Source: Amycolatopsis circi
GTDB taxonomy: Bacteria; Actinomycetota; Actinomycetes; Mycobacteriales; Pseudonocardiaceae
Reading direction: 5' to 3'
Assembly (NCBI RefSeq): GCF_003385235.1
Contig: NZ_PQIA01000029.1
Coordinates: forward strand, 1-64,000
DNA: 64,000 bases
Each line of letters opens with the position of its first letter. Positions within the stretch are counted from its first letter, which is position 1. This document shows positions 7,488 through 16,066 of the stretch, one piece after another. A program made the position numbers and the translations under genes. The notes below the pieces were generated by a model that made no database searches, had not been told where the DNA came from, and saw only the letters and a program-made list of their open reading frames with translations.

Positions 7488-8888
7488 TCAGCGGGAGGAG
7501 ATGCGCCGGATGCCGAACCAGGTGATCACGCCGCCGGTCAGGAACAGGCAGGCGCAGATCAGCATCGAAACGGCGAATCCGCGGTCGAGCGCGGCCGGGT
7601 CCCGGGTGAGGACCTGCGGAAGGCCGGAGAGCGCGGGCAGCGCGGCCACCACGACGAGACCCGCGATGCGAGCGACGCCGTTGTTCACCGCGCTCGCGAT
7701 GCCGACTCGCTGTTCGGGCACCGCGCCGAGCACGGCCGTGCTGATGGCCGGCGTGATCATCGCGATGCCGACGCCGATGAGCGCGACCGTCGGGAGAACA
7801 TCGAGGAGGTACCCCGCGCCGGGCGCGATGCGAAGGGCGAGCAGCAGCGCGGCCACGCAGCACAGCGAACCGGCCGACACCAGCGTCCGCGAACCGATCT
7901 TGGCCGTGAGCGCCCCGGCGCGGGCGGACAACAGGAGCACCAGGACCGTGGCCGGCAGCAGCGCGAGCCCAGTGCCGAGCGGGGTGTACCCGACGGCGAC
8001 CTGCAGCTGGATCGGCAGCAGGAAGAACAGTCCGGCCACCGCGCCGTACACGCAGAAAGACGCGAGGTTCGCCGCGGAGAACTCACGGGACGAGAATAGT
8101 TCGAGCGGCAGCATCGGAGCGCGTCGGCGGCGCTCGACCTGAATGAAGGCGCCGAACGCGGCCACGCCGGCCACCGCGCTCACGACTACCGGCCAGCTGG
8201 CGCTGGACGCCTCGGTGAGCGCGTAAGTCGCACCGCCGAGCCCGGCCGCGGCAAGCAGTCCCCCGGCGAGATCGAACCCGCGGGTCTGCTCCGCGGCACG
8301 GCTTTCCGGCACGTACCGGATCAGCAGCACGGCCACGACCAGCGCGATGGGGACGTTGACGTAGAACGCGGCGCGCCAGCTCGCGACGTCCACCAGCCAG
8401 CCGCCGACCAGCGGCCCGGCCGCCCCGGCGACGCCGCTCAGCCCGGACCACGCACCGACGGCCCTGGCCCGGTCGCCGGACCGGAAGGCCTCTTGGACCA
8501 GCGCGAGCGAACCCGGGACGAGCAGCGCGCCGCCGATGCCTTGCAACGCCCGCGCGCCGATGAGCCACGCGACGTTCGGCGCGGCCCCGCACAGCAACGA
8601 CGCGACGGCGAACCACGCCAGCCCGACCAGGTAGATCCGCCGCCGCCCGAAGCGGTCGCCCAGCGCGCCGCCGAGCAGGATGAACCCGGACAGCGTGAGC
8701 GTGAACGCGTTGACCGCCCACTGCAGCCCGCTCAGCGAGGCGTCCAGATCCTCCCCCACCGCGGGCAGCGCCACGTTGACCACCGTGGTCTCCAGCAGGA
8801 CCAGACCGGCGCCTAGGGCCGTCGCGATCATCACCCACCGCCCGGCGGGCGAGGAAAGCCGGAGCGCGCCGGACGTTGCGACACTCAC
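7488..8888 (-). CDS. MFS transporter, drug:H+ antiporter-2 (EmrB/QacA) type
   Basis: About 466 residues from the GTG at 8888, chosen because GGGGAGG lies about 9 nt upstream; the frame stays open to 8918. It has fourteen predicted helices and the DHA2 signatures LETTVVNVALP in helix 1, GALGDRFGRRRIYLVGL between helices 2 and 3, and RALQGIGGALLVPGSLAL in helix 5. Expected role: multidrug or product export. It is divergent from the FAD oxidase gene at 9082, and the shared 190-bp spacer probably carries both promoters, so it may export a product or intermediate of that enzyme. Confidence 0.9.
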   Translation of the reverse strand: MSVATSGALRLSSPAGRWVMIATALGAGLVLLETTVVNVALPAVGEDLDASLSGLQWAVNAFTLTLSGFILLGGALGDRFGRRRIYLVGLAWFAVASLLCGAAPNVAWLIGARALQGIGGALLVPGSLALVQEAFRSGDRARAVGAWSGLSGVAGAAGPLVGGWLVDVASWRAAFYVNVPIALVVAVLLIRYVPESRAAEQTRGFDLAGGLLAAAGLGGATYALTEASSASWPVVVSAVAGVAAFGAFIQVERRRRAPMLPLELFSSREFSAANLASFCVYGAVAGLFFLLPIQLQVAVGYTPLGTGLALLPATVLVLLLSARAGALTAKIGSRTLVSAGSLCCVAALLLALRIAPGAGYLLDVLPTVALIGVGIAMITPAISTAVLGAVPEQRVGIASAVNNGVARIAGLVVVAALPALSGLPQVLTRDPAALDRGFAVSMLICACLFLTGGVITWFGIRRISSR

Positions 8889-8965
8889 TGCAACACACCT
8901 CCCCGAGGTCGAAAACATCGACGCTACCCGGCATCCGCGAAAGCGGGAAAAGAACGGCCGTACTC

Positions 8966-8978
8966 CGTCAAGTCCAGT
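8966..8978. promoter_or_regulatory. Candidate regulator site shared with 13900-13912
   Basis: CGTCAAGTCCAGT in the divergent spacer between the exporter and the FAD oxidase matches CGTTAAGTCCACT at 13900 in 11 of 13 positions. Both lie upstream of the two genes that share an extra domain. Suggestive only. Confidence 0.25.
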
Positions 8979-9081
8979 TTCGGCGGCCCGTCAAATCACG
9001 GAGTGCTGCCCGCTGTATTGCCGCCGCGAGCCGGTTCCGAGGACCATTTATCCGAGAGGACCATGTATTTTGGAGGGCCAT

Positions 9082-10788
9082 ATGTCACTCGCCACGTCCT
9101 TGTCCGCGACGACAGCAGAAATGGTGCGCGAGTTGCGGGCGAAAATGCGCGGCACCGTTCTGGTGGAATCGGACCCGGAATATGCCGGAGCCCGGAAGAT
9201 CTGGAACGGCGCGGTGGACCGCAAACCCGCGGCGATCGCGCGCTGCCTCGACGACCGCGACGTCGTGGCGGCGGTGTGCGCCGCCCGGCGGCACGGCTCG
9301 GCGCTCTCGGTGCTGGGCGGCGGGCACGACTGGGCAGGCCGCGCGCTGCGGGACGGCGGCCTGCTGATCGACCTGACCGCGATGCGCGAGGTCCGGGTGG
9401 ACGAGCTGTCGTGGACGGCGTTCGTGCAGGGCGCGGCCCGGGCGGGCGACGTGCTGGCCGCGGCCCGCCCGTACGGCCTCGCGCCGGTGACCGGCGTGAT
9501 CAACAAGGTGGGCCTGACCGGCCTCACGCTCGGCGGCGGCTACGGCGTGCTGGGCGGCCGCTACGGCCTGGCCAGCGACAACCTGATCAGCGCGGACGTG
9601 GTGCTGGCCGACGGAAGGAAAGTCACCGCGAGCGCGACCGAGCACCCGGACCTGTACTGGGCGCTGCGGGGCGGCGGCGGCAACTTCGGCGTGGTGACCG
9701 AAGCGCACTTCCAGCTGCACCCGGTGTCCGCGGTGCAGGCCGGCCTGCTCGTCTTCCCGCTGGACCAGGCGAAGCGGGTGCTGCGCGGCTACCAGGACCT
9801 GATCGGCGAGGCCCCGGACGACCTGACGGTGATGGCGGGCTTCTTCAGCGGGCCGGACGGCGAGCCCGTGCTGTTCCTGCTCCCGGTGTGGTGCGGGGAC
9901 GAGCAGCGGGCCGAACCGTGGCTGGCGAGGCTGCGGGGCCTCGGCGAACCGGTGGCCGGCGAGCTGACGTCGATGGCCTACCCGGACGTGCTGAGCCTCT
10001 TCGACGAGAGCATCGTGGACGGCAGGCACAACGAGATGCGCACCCGCTGGGTCGCCGGCCTGACGGACGAGATCATCGACGTCATCGTGGCTGCGATGTC
10101 GAAAGTGGCCTCTCCGCTGACGGGCCTGTTCCTGCACAACTTCCACGGCGCGGCGGCCGAGGTCGCTCCGGAGGACACCGCCTTCGCGCTGCGCAGGGAC
10201 CACCTGCTGGTGGAGATCTGCGCCTCGTGGGAATCCGCCGCGGACGACGACGGCGCCGCTCACCGCCACTGGGCAAGGGACTTGTCCGCCGACCTGGCAC
10301 GCCACGCGCTCCCCGGCGGCTACCCCAACTTGCTGGGCACGGACGAACCCGAACGCGTGACAGTGGCGTTCGGCCCCAACGCGCCGCGGCTGCTGGAGGT
10401 CGCCGCCCGCTACGACCCGGACGGCGTGTTCAACGCGGTCGCCTCCCTCCGCCCGGAACCTCCGGCGGCCGCCCCTTCCACCACGGTGGAAACCATCCGG
10501 TTCAAGCTCCGCGACGGCGTGTGCGACGCCGACTTCCGCACGCTGAACCGGCAGGTGCAGGACGAGTACCTGGCGCGCCGGCCGGGGTTCCTGTCCCGGC
10601 AGACGTCCCGGAACGCGGACGGCGAGTACCTGGTCGTCGTGCACTGGGCGAGCAAAGAGGACGCCCGCGCGACGATGGGGACGTTCTTCGCCGCGCCGGA
10701 GTCGCAAGGCTTTCTCGGGGCGGTGGACAAGAGCACCGTCGCGTCGGGCAGCTACGCGCTGGTCCAGGGTCCCCGCCCGGCTGGATAG
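9082..10788 (+). CDS. Berberine-bridge-type FAD oxidase fused to an ABM/Dabb-like domain
   Basis: 568 residues. Residues about 45-215 are the PCMH-type FAD domain; His82 in GGGHDWAGRAL is the expected site for 8-alpha-histidyl FAD. The second attachment cysteine of bicovalent members is absent (GRYGLASDN). Residues about 425-465 carry the BBE end (YPNLLG...YDPDGVFN). Unusually, residues about 472-568 add a ferredoxin-like domain (TVETIRFKLRDGVCDADF ... STVASGSY) that recurs in the cupin protein at 14056. The enzyme likely oxidises an alcohol or C-N/C-C bond using O2. GGAGG precedes the ATG. Confidence 0.88.
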   Translation: MSLATSLSATTAEMVRELRAKMRGTVLVESDPEYAGARKIWNGAVDRKPAAIARCLDDRDVVAAVCAARRHGSALSVLGGGHDWAGRALRDGGLLIDLTAMREVRVDELSWTAFVQGAARAGDVLAAARPYGLAPVTGVINKVGLTGLTLGGGYGVLGGRYGLASDNLISADVVLADGRKVTASATEHPDLYWALRGGGGNFGVVTEAHFQLHPVSAVQAGLLVFPLDQAKRVLRGYQDLIGEAPDDLTVMAGFFSGPDGEPVLFLLPVWCGDEQRAEPWLARLRGLGEPVAGELTSMAYPDVLSLFDESIVDGRHNEMRTRWVAGLTDEIIDVIVAAMSKVASPLTGLFLHNFHGAAAEVAPEDTAFALRRDHLLVEICASWESAADDDGAAHRHWARDLSADLARHALPGGYPNLLGTDEPERVTVAFGPNAPRLLEVAARYDPDGVFNAVASLRPEPPAAAPSTTVETIRFKLRDGVCDADFRTLNRQVQDEYLARRPGFLSRQTSRNADGEYLVVVHWASKEDARATMGTFFAAPESQGFLGAVDKSTVASGSYALVQGPRPAG

Positions 10789-10796
10789 CGCCCGCG

Positions 10797-10842
10797 GAAA
10801 CCGGCCCTTCTTCTTGGCAAGCCAGGAAGAAGGGCCGGTTTC
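10797..10842. terminator. Bidirectional terminator with 17-bp arms
   Basis: Perfect arms GAAACCGGCCCTTCTTC and complement around a 12-nt partly paired loop, between convergent FAD oxidase and MFS genes. Confidence 0.7.
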
Positions 10843-10858
10843 GTGGAGCAGGTCCGCC

Positions 10859-12088
10859 TCACTGGGCGGACGCGGGCAAGTACCGCAACCCGGCGACGGA
10901 AACCAGCACGAGCGACGCGACCCCGGCGATCAAGACCCCGGTGGCCCCGAGCAACCCGATCTGCGTGGTGGCGAACCCGGCGGCCACCGTGGGCGCCACC
11001 GTCCCGAGGTAGGCGACGATATTGGTGGCGGCGACCAGTTCCCCGAGCCGTTCCGGCGGGGCGAGCGCGCTGGCCAGCCGGAACGCCGCCATGTTCGAGC
11101 AGCCCCACCCGAAGCCCAGCACCACCGTGCCCAGCAGGAACGCCGACTGCGACCCGGCGAGCAGCGAAGCCTGCACGCCGACGAGTCCCGCCAGTTGCGC
11201 GACGGCCCCGGCCGCCAGCTGCGGCCGGGGCGCCATCCGATGACAACCCACCTGCGCCAAGGCCGCGCTGCCCGCCAGCACGGCGATCACCGTCCCGCCG
11301 AGCGCCCGGCTGGGACTGCCCAGCACAGCGGCGGCCACCGACGGGCCCAGCGCCATGTACAGCCCGCCGACCGCCCACACGGCGACGATCGTCGACGACA
11401 GCACCGTGAACGCGCGGCGGGCCGACGAAGGCACGTGAATCCGCCGAGGCGCCAGCCGGAACTGGCGGCACAGCGAGCCCGCCCCGCACGGCGCGGTCTC
11501 CGGAACGAGCACGACGAAGAGACCGGAGACGACCAGCAGCCCGAGCAGGATCGCGTACGGCAGCCGGGTCGGCCAGGGGCCGTACTCCACCAGCAGCCCG
11601 GACCCGAGCGCACCGGCGCCGATGCCGATGATCGGCGTCACGCTGCCGCTCAGCACTCCCCGCCAGCGCGCCCCGGCGGGAGCCAGTTCGAGCAGCGCGG
11701 CCGCCAGCGCCGAGGCCCCGATGCCGCCGCCGAAGCCTTGCACCGCGCGTGCGGCGATCAGCCCCGGAAGTCCCTGCGCGAACAGGAACACCACTGTCGC
11801 GACGGACACCGCGCCGACCGCCAGCAGGATCACCGGGCGGCGGCCGACGAGGTCGGACAGCGAGCCGAACAGCAGCATGCTCACCAGCACCGACACGCAG
11901 TACACCCCGAAAACCACGGTGACCGTCGAGTCGTCGAATCGCCATTCTTTCTGGTACACCACATAGATCGGGGACGGCACCGTCGACGCCGCGGACAGCA
12001 GCACCGCCACGAACCCGACGAGAACGGACGACGCGCGGCGGGACAGCACAGGGGCGTCCGGAGCCGGGCGCCTGCTGACAATCGTCAT
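10859..12088 (-). CDS. MFS transporter
   Basis: 409 residues, twelve helices. Helix 1-2 region VLVGFVAVLLSAASTVPSPIYVVYQ and the MFS loop GSLSDLVGRRPVILL are clear; RAVQGFGGGIGASALAAALLEL is helix 5. The ATG at 12088 is preceded by AAAGGAC. It lies downstream of the ThDP enzyme gene on the same strand, separated by a hairpin, so it may be partly independent. Probable role: import of the substrate or export of the product of the surrounding pathway. Substrate not inferable. Confidence 0.88.
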   Translation of the reverse strand: MTIVSRRPAPDAPVLSRRASSVLVGFVAVLLSAASTVPSPIYVVYQKEWRFDDSTVTVVFGVYCVSVLVSMLLFGSLSDLVGRRPVILLAVGAVSVATVVFLFAQGLPGLIAARAVQGFGGGIGASALAAALLELAPAGARWRGVLSGSVTPIIGIGAGALGSGLLVEYGPWPTRLPYAILLGLLVVSGLFVVLVPETAPCGAGSLCRQFRLAPRRIHVPSSARRAFTVLSSTIVAVWAVGGLYMALGPSVAAAVLGSPSRALGGTVIAVLAGSAALAQVGCHRMAPRPQLAAGAVAQLAGLVGVQASLLAGSQSAFLLGTVVLGFGWGCSNMAAFRLASALAPPERLGELVAATNIVAYLGTVAPTVAAGFATTQIGLLGATGVLIAGVASLVLVSVAGLRYLPASAQ

Positions 12089-12114
12089 GGGAGTCCTTTG
12101 CCTGGGAAAGGAAA

Positions 12115-12145
12115 GAGGCGGCCGCGGTGGGCTCGCGGCCGCCTC
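12115..12145. terminator. Hairpin after the ThDP enzyme gene
   Basis: Perfect 12-bp arms GAGGCGGCCGCG / CGCGGCCGCCTC with a 7-nt loop, just downstream (minus strand) of the stop at 12158. Confidence 0.65.
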
Positions 12146-12157
12146 GTCGCCGAGGTG

Positions 12158-13798
12158 TCAGAGACGGAACAGCCCCGGGTCCTCGACCACGACGTCGAGC
12201 AGCACCGGGCCGTCGGCGGCGAGCGCCTTCTTCAGCGAGTCGCGCAGCCCGTCCGGCGAGGTGATCCGTTCCGCCGCGCAGCCGAAGCCCTTCGCCAGCT
12301 GCGCCATGTCCACATTGGACAGATCCCAGCCGGTGTGCCACGACTCCTGGTCGGCCAGGTAGTACTTCAGCGACAGGTAGCCGGAGTTGTTCGGGATCAC
12401 GAACGTCACCGGCAGGCGGTGCCGCGCCGCGGTCCACATCGCGTGCAGCGTGTACTGCGCGGACCCCTCCCCCACGACCACCACGGCACGGCGGTCCGGG
12501 CGGGCGAGCGCGTAGCCCACCGCGCCGGCGAACGGGAACCCGAGCGCGCCGCTCGCGGTCGCGAAGTACCCGTTGGACGGGCCGAGCGGGATCTGCTCGT
12601 GGAAATCGGCCCGGGCGATCGGGAGTTCCTCGAAGAGGACGGCGTCCTCCGGCAGTTCCTCCGACAGCAGGTGGAAGAGATACGCCTGGGTGAGCGGCTC
12701 CGACCGCTGCGGGACCGGGTAGGTCTGCTTCGGCACCGTCGCCGCCGCCCCGTCGCGCTGGCGCACCAGCGTGACCAGCTGCTTGACCACCTGCCCGGGC
12801 GGGCACACGTAGACCGCGTCCGCCATCGACCAGGACGCCGCCTCCGGGTCGTCGGTGACGTGCAGGAACCGGGTCCCCTCCGGCAGCGCGGGCGGCGCGC
12901 TGGAGTCCGGCTCGGCGTCCGCGGTGGAGAAGAGGTCGGCCGTCGTGAAGAGCGTGAACGCCGGGCTCCCGAGAATGGCGACGACGTCGTGCTGCCCGAG
13001 CTTTTCCGAGATCAGCTCCGGAATGGGCGGCAGCACGCCGGCGAACTGCGGGTGGTTCTCCGGGAAGCTGGCGCGCGGCCACACCGGGCTCCCCCACACG
13101 GTGGCGCCCAGCTTCTCGGCCAGCCGCACGAGGTCGTAGCGGGCGCCCTGCGCGTCGATCGCCGGGCCCGCGACCAGCGCCGGCCGCTCGGCCGCGTTCA
13201 GCTCGCCGGCCACCTTCGCCAGCACCGCCGGGTTCGGCACCACTGCCTGCTCCACCGTCGGAACCTTCACCGGCGGCCCGGCGGGCCGCACCCAGTCGTC
13301 CTCGGGCACCGCGACGAACGTCGGGCCCTGCGGATGCTGCTTGGCGATGTTGTACGCCTTGGCCAGCAGCGCGGGGACGTCCTGCGGGCGGGCGGGCTCC
13401 GCGGCCCACTTGATGTAGGGCTGCGGGAGCTGGGTGGCGTCCTTCGCGTGCAGGAACGGCTCGCCCTGCAGCAGCTTCCTCGCCTGCTGCCCGCCGAGGA
13501 TCACCATCGGCGTGTGCGCGCTGGCCGCCGTGTAGACCGAGCCCATCGCGTTGCCGAGCCCCGGCCCGCCGTTGATCATCACCAGCGACGGAGCGCCGGT
13601 GGCCTGCGCGTAACCGTCCGCCATGCCGACGACCGAGGCCTCCTGCAGCCCGGTCACGAACCGGAAGTCGGACGGCCACGACTCGAACAGCTTCATCTCG
13701 GTATGGCTCGGGTTGCTGAAGATCGTGGTCATCCCGAGTTCTCGGAGAAGGTCCAGCGTCGCGTCCCGAACGGACCTGCTGTTTTTTTCCGTTGCCAC
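12158..13798 (-). CDS. Benzoylformate-decarboxylase-like ThDP enzyme with altered active site
   Basis: 546 residues, aligning along its length with benzoylformate decarboxylase (MdlC). Conserved are Glu53 in GLQEASVVGMADGYAQA, which activates thiamin, and the C-terminal ALWTAA-like block. Three key positions differ. The motif NPGSNE reads NPSHTE, changing the catalytic serine. The His70 position is Asn76 (VMINGGPGLGN). The metal-binding GDG is GEG (443-445). The reaction is therefore uncertain: possibly carboligation or cleavage of a non-benzoyl 2-oxo acid. It is divergent from the cupin gene at 14056 and probably co-regulated with it. Confidence 0.85.
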   Translation of the reverse strand: MATEKNSRSVRDATLDLLRELGMTTIFSNPSHTEMKLFESWPSDFRFVTGLQEASVVGMADGYAQATGAPSLVMINGGPGLGNAMGSVYTAASAHTPMVILGGQQARKLLQGEPFLHAKDATQLPQPYIKWAAEPARPQDVPALLAKAYNIAKQHPQGPTFVAVPEDDWVRPAGPPVKVPTVEQAVVPNPAVLAKVAGELNAAERPALVAGPAIDAQGARYDLVRLAEKLGATVWGSPVWPRASFPENHPQFAGVLPPIPELISEKLGQHDVVAILGSPAFTLFTTADLFSTADAEPDSSAPPALPEGTRFLHVTDDPEAASWSMADAVYVCPPGQVVKQLVTLVRQRDGAAATVPKQTYPVPQRSEPLTQAYLFHLLSEELPEDAVLFEELPIARADFHEQIPLGPSNGYFATASGALGFPFAGAVGYALARPDRRAVVVVGEGSAQYTLHAMWTAARHRLPVTFVIPNNSGYLSLKYYLADQESWHTGWDLSNVDMAQLAKGFGCAAERITSPDGLRDSLKKALAADGPVLLDVVVEDPGLFRL

Positions 13799-13899
13799 GG
13801 TTAAAACCCTCCTTCGGGGCGCGAACTAGCGGTTTCTGTCCGAACGCTATCCACGCGGAGATCGGATCGACAGTGCGCGGCCGATGATCCGTCCGACGT

Positions 13900-13918
13900 C
13901 GTTAAGTCCACTGCTTAA
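13900..13918. promoter_or_regulatory. Candidate operator in divergent promoter
   Basis: The spacer between the ThDP enzyme and the cupin gene contains TTAAG-N7-CTTAA (13902-13918), overlapping CGTTAAGTCCACT, which resembles the motif at 8966. It could bind a regulator controlling both divergent genes. Confidence 0.35.
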
Positions 13919-14055
13919 AAGCGCGCGATCCGGATATCGGAAGGAATATCAGGCGACTTCTACAAGTGACGGGGAAATGGCAGCGTATCCTTGCCCGGAG
14001 CAGGGAGTCCTGTTTGGCTCGACGCTTATCCGGCAAATCCGAGAGGAGTTCGTCG

Positions 14056-14778
14056 ATGAGTACGATCGAGACCATCCGGTTCAAGCTGCGCCCCGGGGTC
14101 AGCGAGTCCGCGTTCCGCGCGCTCAACCACGAGGTCGAGACCCGGTACATGGCGCAGCGACCGGGTTTCCGGGCGAGGGAGACCGCGCTGTCCGACGACG
14201 GGGAATGGTTCGTCTCCGTGCACTGGGCGACCGCCGAGGACGCCAAGCGCACCGTGGACGCGTTTTTCACCGCGCCCGAAACCCAGAAGTTCTTGGCCGC
14301 GGTGGACGTCTCGACCGTGGCCTCGGGCAGCTATCAACTGCTCCCCGGCGAGAACCGGGGAAGGCAGCTGCACATCGTCAACAAATCCGACCTGCCGACG
14401 GTGCGCCTCGGCGGAGAGATCATGGCGCGCATTTTCGACGGCAGCGCGCACGGCGACGACATCAATGTCTCCGCTTTCATCGTCGATCTTCCGCCGGGCG
14501 CGGGCCCGAAACGGCACACGCACCCGTACGAAGAAGTTTTCATCACCCTCGACGGAAAGGTCGAGCTGGAGGCGGGCGGGCGGGTGCGGACCACCGGGCC
14601 GGACGAGATCTGCGTCGTGCCCGCCGACGTTCCGCACACGTTCACCAACGTCGGGACCGAACGCGCGGTGATGGTGAACATCCACGCCAGCCGCAGCGTG
14701 GACACCGCCTTTGTGGAGGGCGGGCCGGAGCGGGCGGGCTACGAGTTCAACCACGCGGAAGGATCGTCGGCGGTGTAG
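14056..14778 (+). CDS. ABM/Dabb-like domain fused to a cupin
   Basis: 240 residues. Residues about 1-100 (STIETIRFKLRPGVSESAF ... STVASGSYQLL) are a ferredoxin-like domain, clearly homologous to the C-terminal domain of the FAD oxidase at 9082. Residues about 115-240 are a single cupin: motif 1 HTHPYEEVFITLDG with two His and a Glu, motif 2 near ADVPHTFTNVG with the third His. A mononuclear metal dioxygenase, isomerase or sensor is possible. The start at 14056 follows GAGGAG by 7 nt. Its 3' end overlaps a convergent gene by 40 bp. Confidence 0.88.
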   Translation: MSTIETIRFKLRPGVSESAFRALNHEVETRYMAQRPGFRARETALSDDGEWFVSVHWATAEDAKRTVDAFFTAPETQKFLAAVDVSTVASGSYQLLPGENRGRQLHIVNKSDLPTVRLGGEIMARIFDGSAHGDDINVSAFIVDLPPGAGPKRHTHPYEEVFITLDGKVELEAGGRVRTTGPDEICVVPADVPHTFTNVGTERAVMVNIHASRSVDTAFVEGGPERAGYEFNHAEGSSAV

Positions 14779-15734
14779 CAGAGCCGCTGGCTCATGGCGA
14801 CGGCGTAGGGGGCGTAGCGGGTGCGCCAGTGCTGGAACACCGGCCACGCCTCCTGTTCGCCGAGTTCCTGCGGCAGGCCGGCGTCGACGGCGACCTTCAG
14901 GGTCTGGTCGAAATCGCGTTCCTCCCGGCCCTCCAGACTCACCACCGGCCGCGGCAGCCGGACGCCCACCTGCCGGGCCAGCACGGGAAAACACTCCGCG
15001 CCCGCTTTGAGCACCGACCGGGTGCTCGGCGGAGCCCAGTCCGGCGCGACCGACTCGGTGAGCGCCGCGGCGTCCAGGACCAGGACCGCCGCGTGCAGCC
15101 AGCACAGGCGGGTGGCCGGGCGGTAGACGGTCAGCGCCGGGTAGCCGGTGTGGGTGGCGAGGATGTCGGCCAGCCAGCCGGTCCACTGCGCGAACAGCCG
15201 GTCGAGATGGTCGCGGGAACCGAGCCGCAGGTGCTCGGCCAGCACCTGCTCGGCCTCGGTGGCCATCGCGGCCCGCATCGACATCCGCGCCACGACCAGC
15301 TCGCGGCGGCTGTAGGCCGCCGTGACCCGCTGCAGGTGCAGGACGAACGAGGCGAGCACCAGCACCGCCGACGCCCACGCTGCGGCGGCGAGCAGATTTC
15401 CCTCGCGCAGCAACAGGAATCCGGTCAGGCCGGACCAGGTGAACGGCACTCCGGCGAGCGCGGGAGCCGTCAGCGCGAAGCCGGCGAGCGTCGAGCCGAA
15501 CCAGCACGCCGCCGCCAGGTACAGCGAGAGCGGCGCGCACAGGTCCATCACCCGCTCGCCCGCGCCGCGCGGCAGCCGGTGCGCCAGGGCGGCCCCCGCC
15601 CGCCAGGTGCCGCTCACGATGGTGCGCATCAGCACCGACGAGCGCCAGCGCGGGACGAACACGGTCCGCAGCACCGACAGCCAGGTCGCCGCCGCGAGCG
15701 CGGCGCCGAAGACGAATGCGAGTATTTCGGTCAC
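14739..15734 (-). CDS. Multi-helix membrane protein of unknown function
   Basis: 331 residues starting at GTG. Helices are visible at about 4-22 (LAFVFGAALAAATWLSVLRT), 68-90, 95-112 and 115-135, followed by a long soluble C-terminal part (about 145-331) rich in Leu, Trp and Arg. No domain is recognised with confidence. The layout of a short membrane bundle plus a cytosolic region resembles uncharacterised actinobacterial channel-like or anchoring proteins. Its stop lies inside the convergent cupin gene (40-bp overlap), and its GTG overlaps the stop of a small upstream frame (GTGA). Confidence 0.75.
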   Translation of the reverse strand: MTEILAFVFGAALAAATWLSVLRTVFVPRWRSSVLMRTIVSGTWRAGAALAHRLPRGAGERVMDLCAPLSLYLAAACWFGSTLAGFALTAPALAGVPFTWSGLTGFLLLREGNLLAAAAWASAVLVLASFVLHLQRVTAAYSRRELVVARMSMRAAMATEAEQVLAEHLRLGSRDHLDRLFAQWTGWLADILATHTGYPALTVYRPATRLCWLHAAVLVLDAAALTESVAPDWAPPSTRSVLKAGAECFPVLARQVGVRLPRPVVSLEGREERDFDQTLKVAVDAGLPQELGEQEAWPVFQHWRTRYAPYAVAMSQRLCYTADDPSAWLNS

Positions 15735-15883
15735 GTGGCCACCGCCCGCGTCGCAGAGAGAACCTGTCCGGTTTCAGCCTGCCGGAAGATCCGGCGGGCA
15801 AACAGAATGAGCTTGTGGTGGTACTCGCAGTTCCAGGCCGCCGCGCGCCGCCGGAGCTCGACGTCCGGGAGGGCTCGCGCCAT
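15731..15883 (-). CDS. Small basic protein coupled to the membrane protein
   Basis: A frame of 50 residues from ATG 15883 (open further to GTG 16006, 91 residues). It contains WNCEYHHKLILFARRIF, an amphipathic segment with Cys and His-His, and ends in GTGA shared with the membrane protein start. The coupling is the main argument that it is translated. No family is recognised and the start is uncertain. Confidence 0.4.
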   Translation of the reverse strand: MARALPDVELRRRAAAWNCEYHHKLILFARRIFRQAETGQVLSATRAVAT

Positions 15884-16066
15884 GCGGTACCGCACCGTTT
15901 CCCGCGTTCGCCGGGGTGCGCGTCCAGGCAGGTCGCCCGCGTCGCCCGGCCCGGGCCGCACGCGGAACCGGGGAGCGCTTTCGGGGTGGAACGGCGGAGC
16001 CGGCACGGCTCGATTCTTGCCGCGCCGCCGCGGAAGCTGCGAATATCCCGGCCGGATTCCGTGCAG

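Noticed and set aside
9085..13804. Very long open frames antisense to the FAD oxidase and across the ThDP and MFS genes
   Set aside because: They are Arg/Gly/Pro/Ala-rich shadows created by the GC-rich codon pattern. The opposite-strand genes have recognisable domains.
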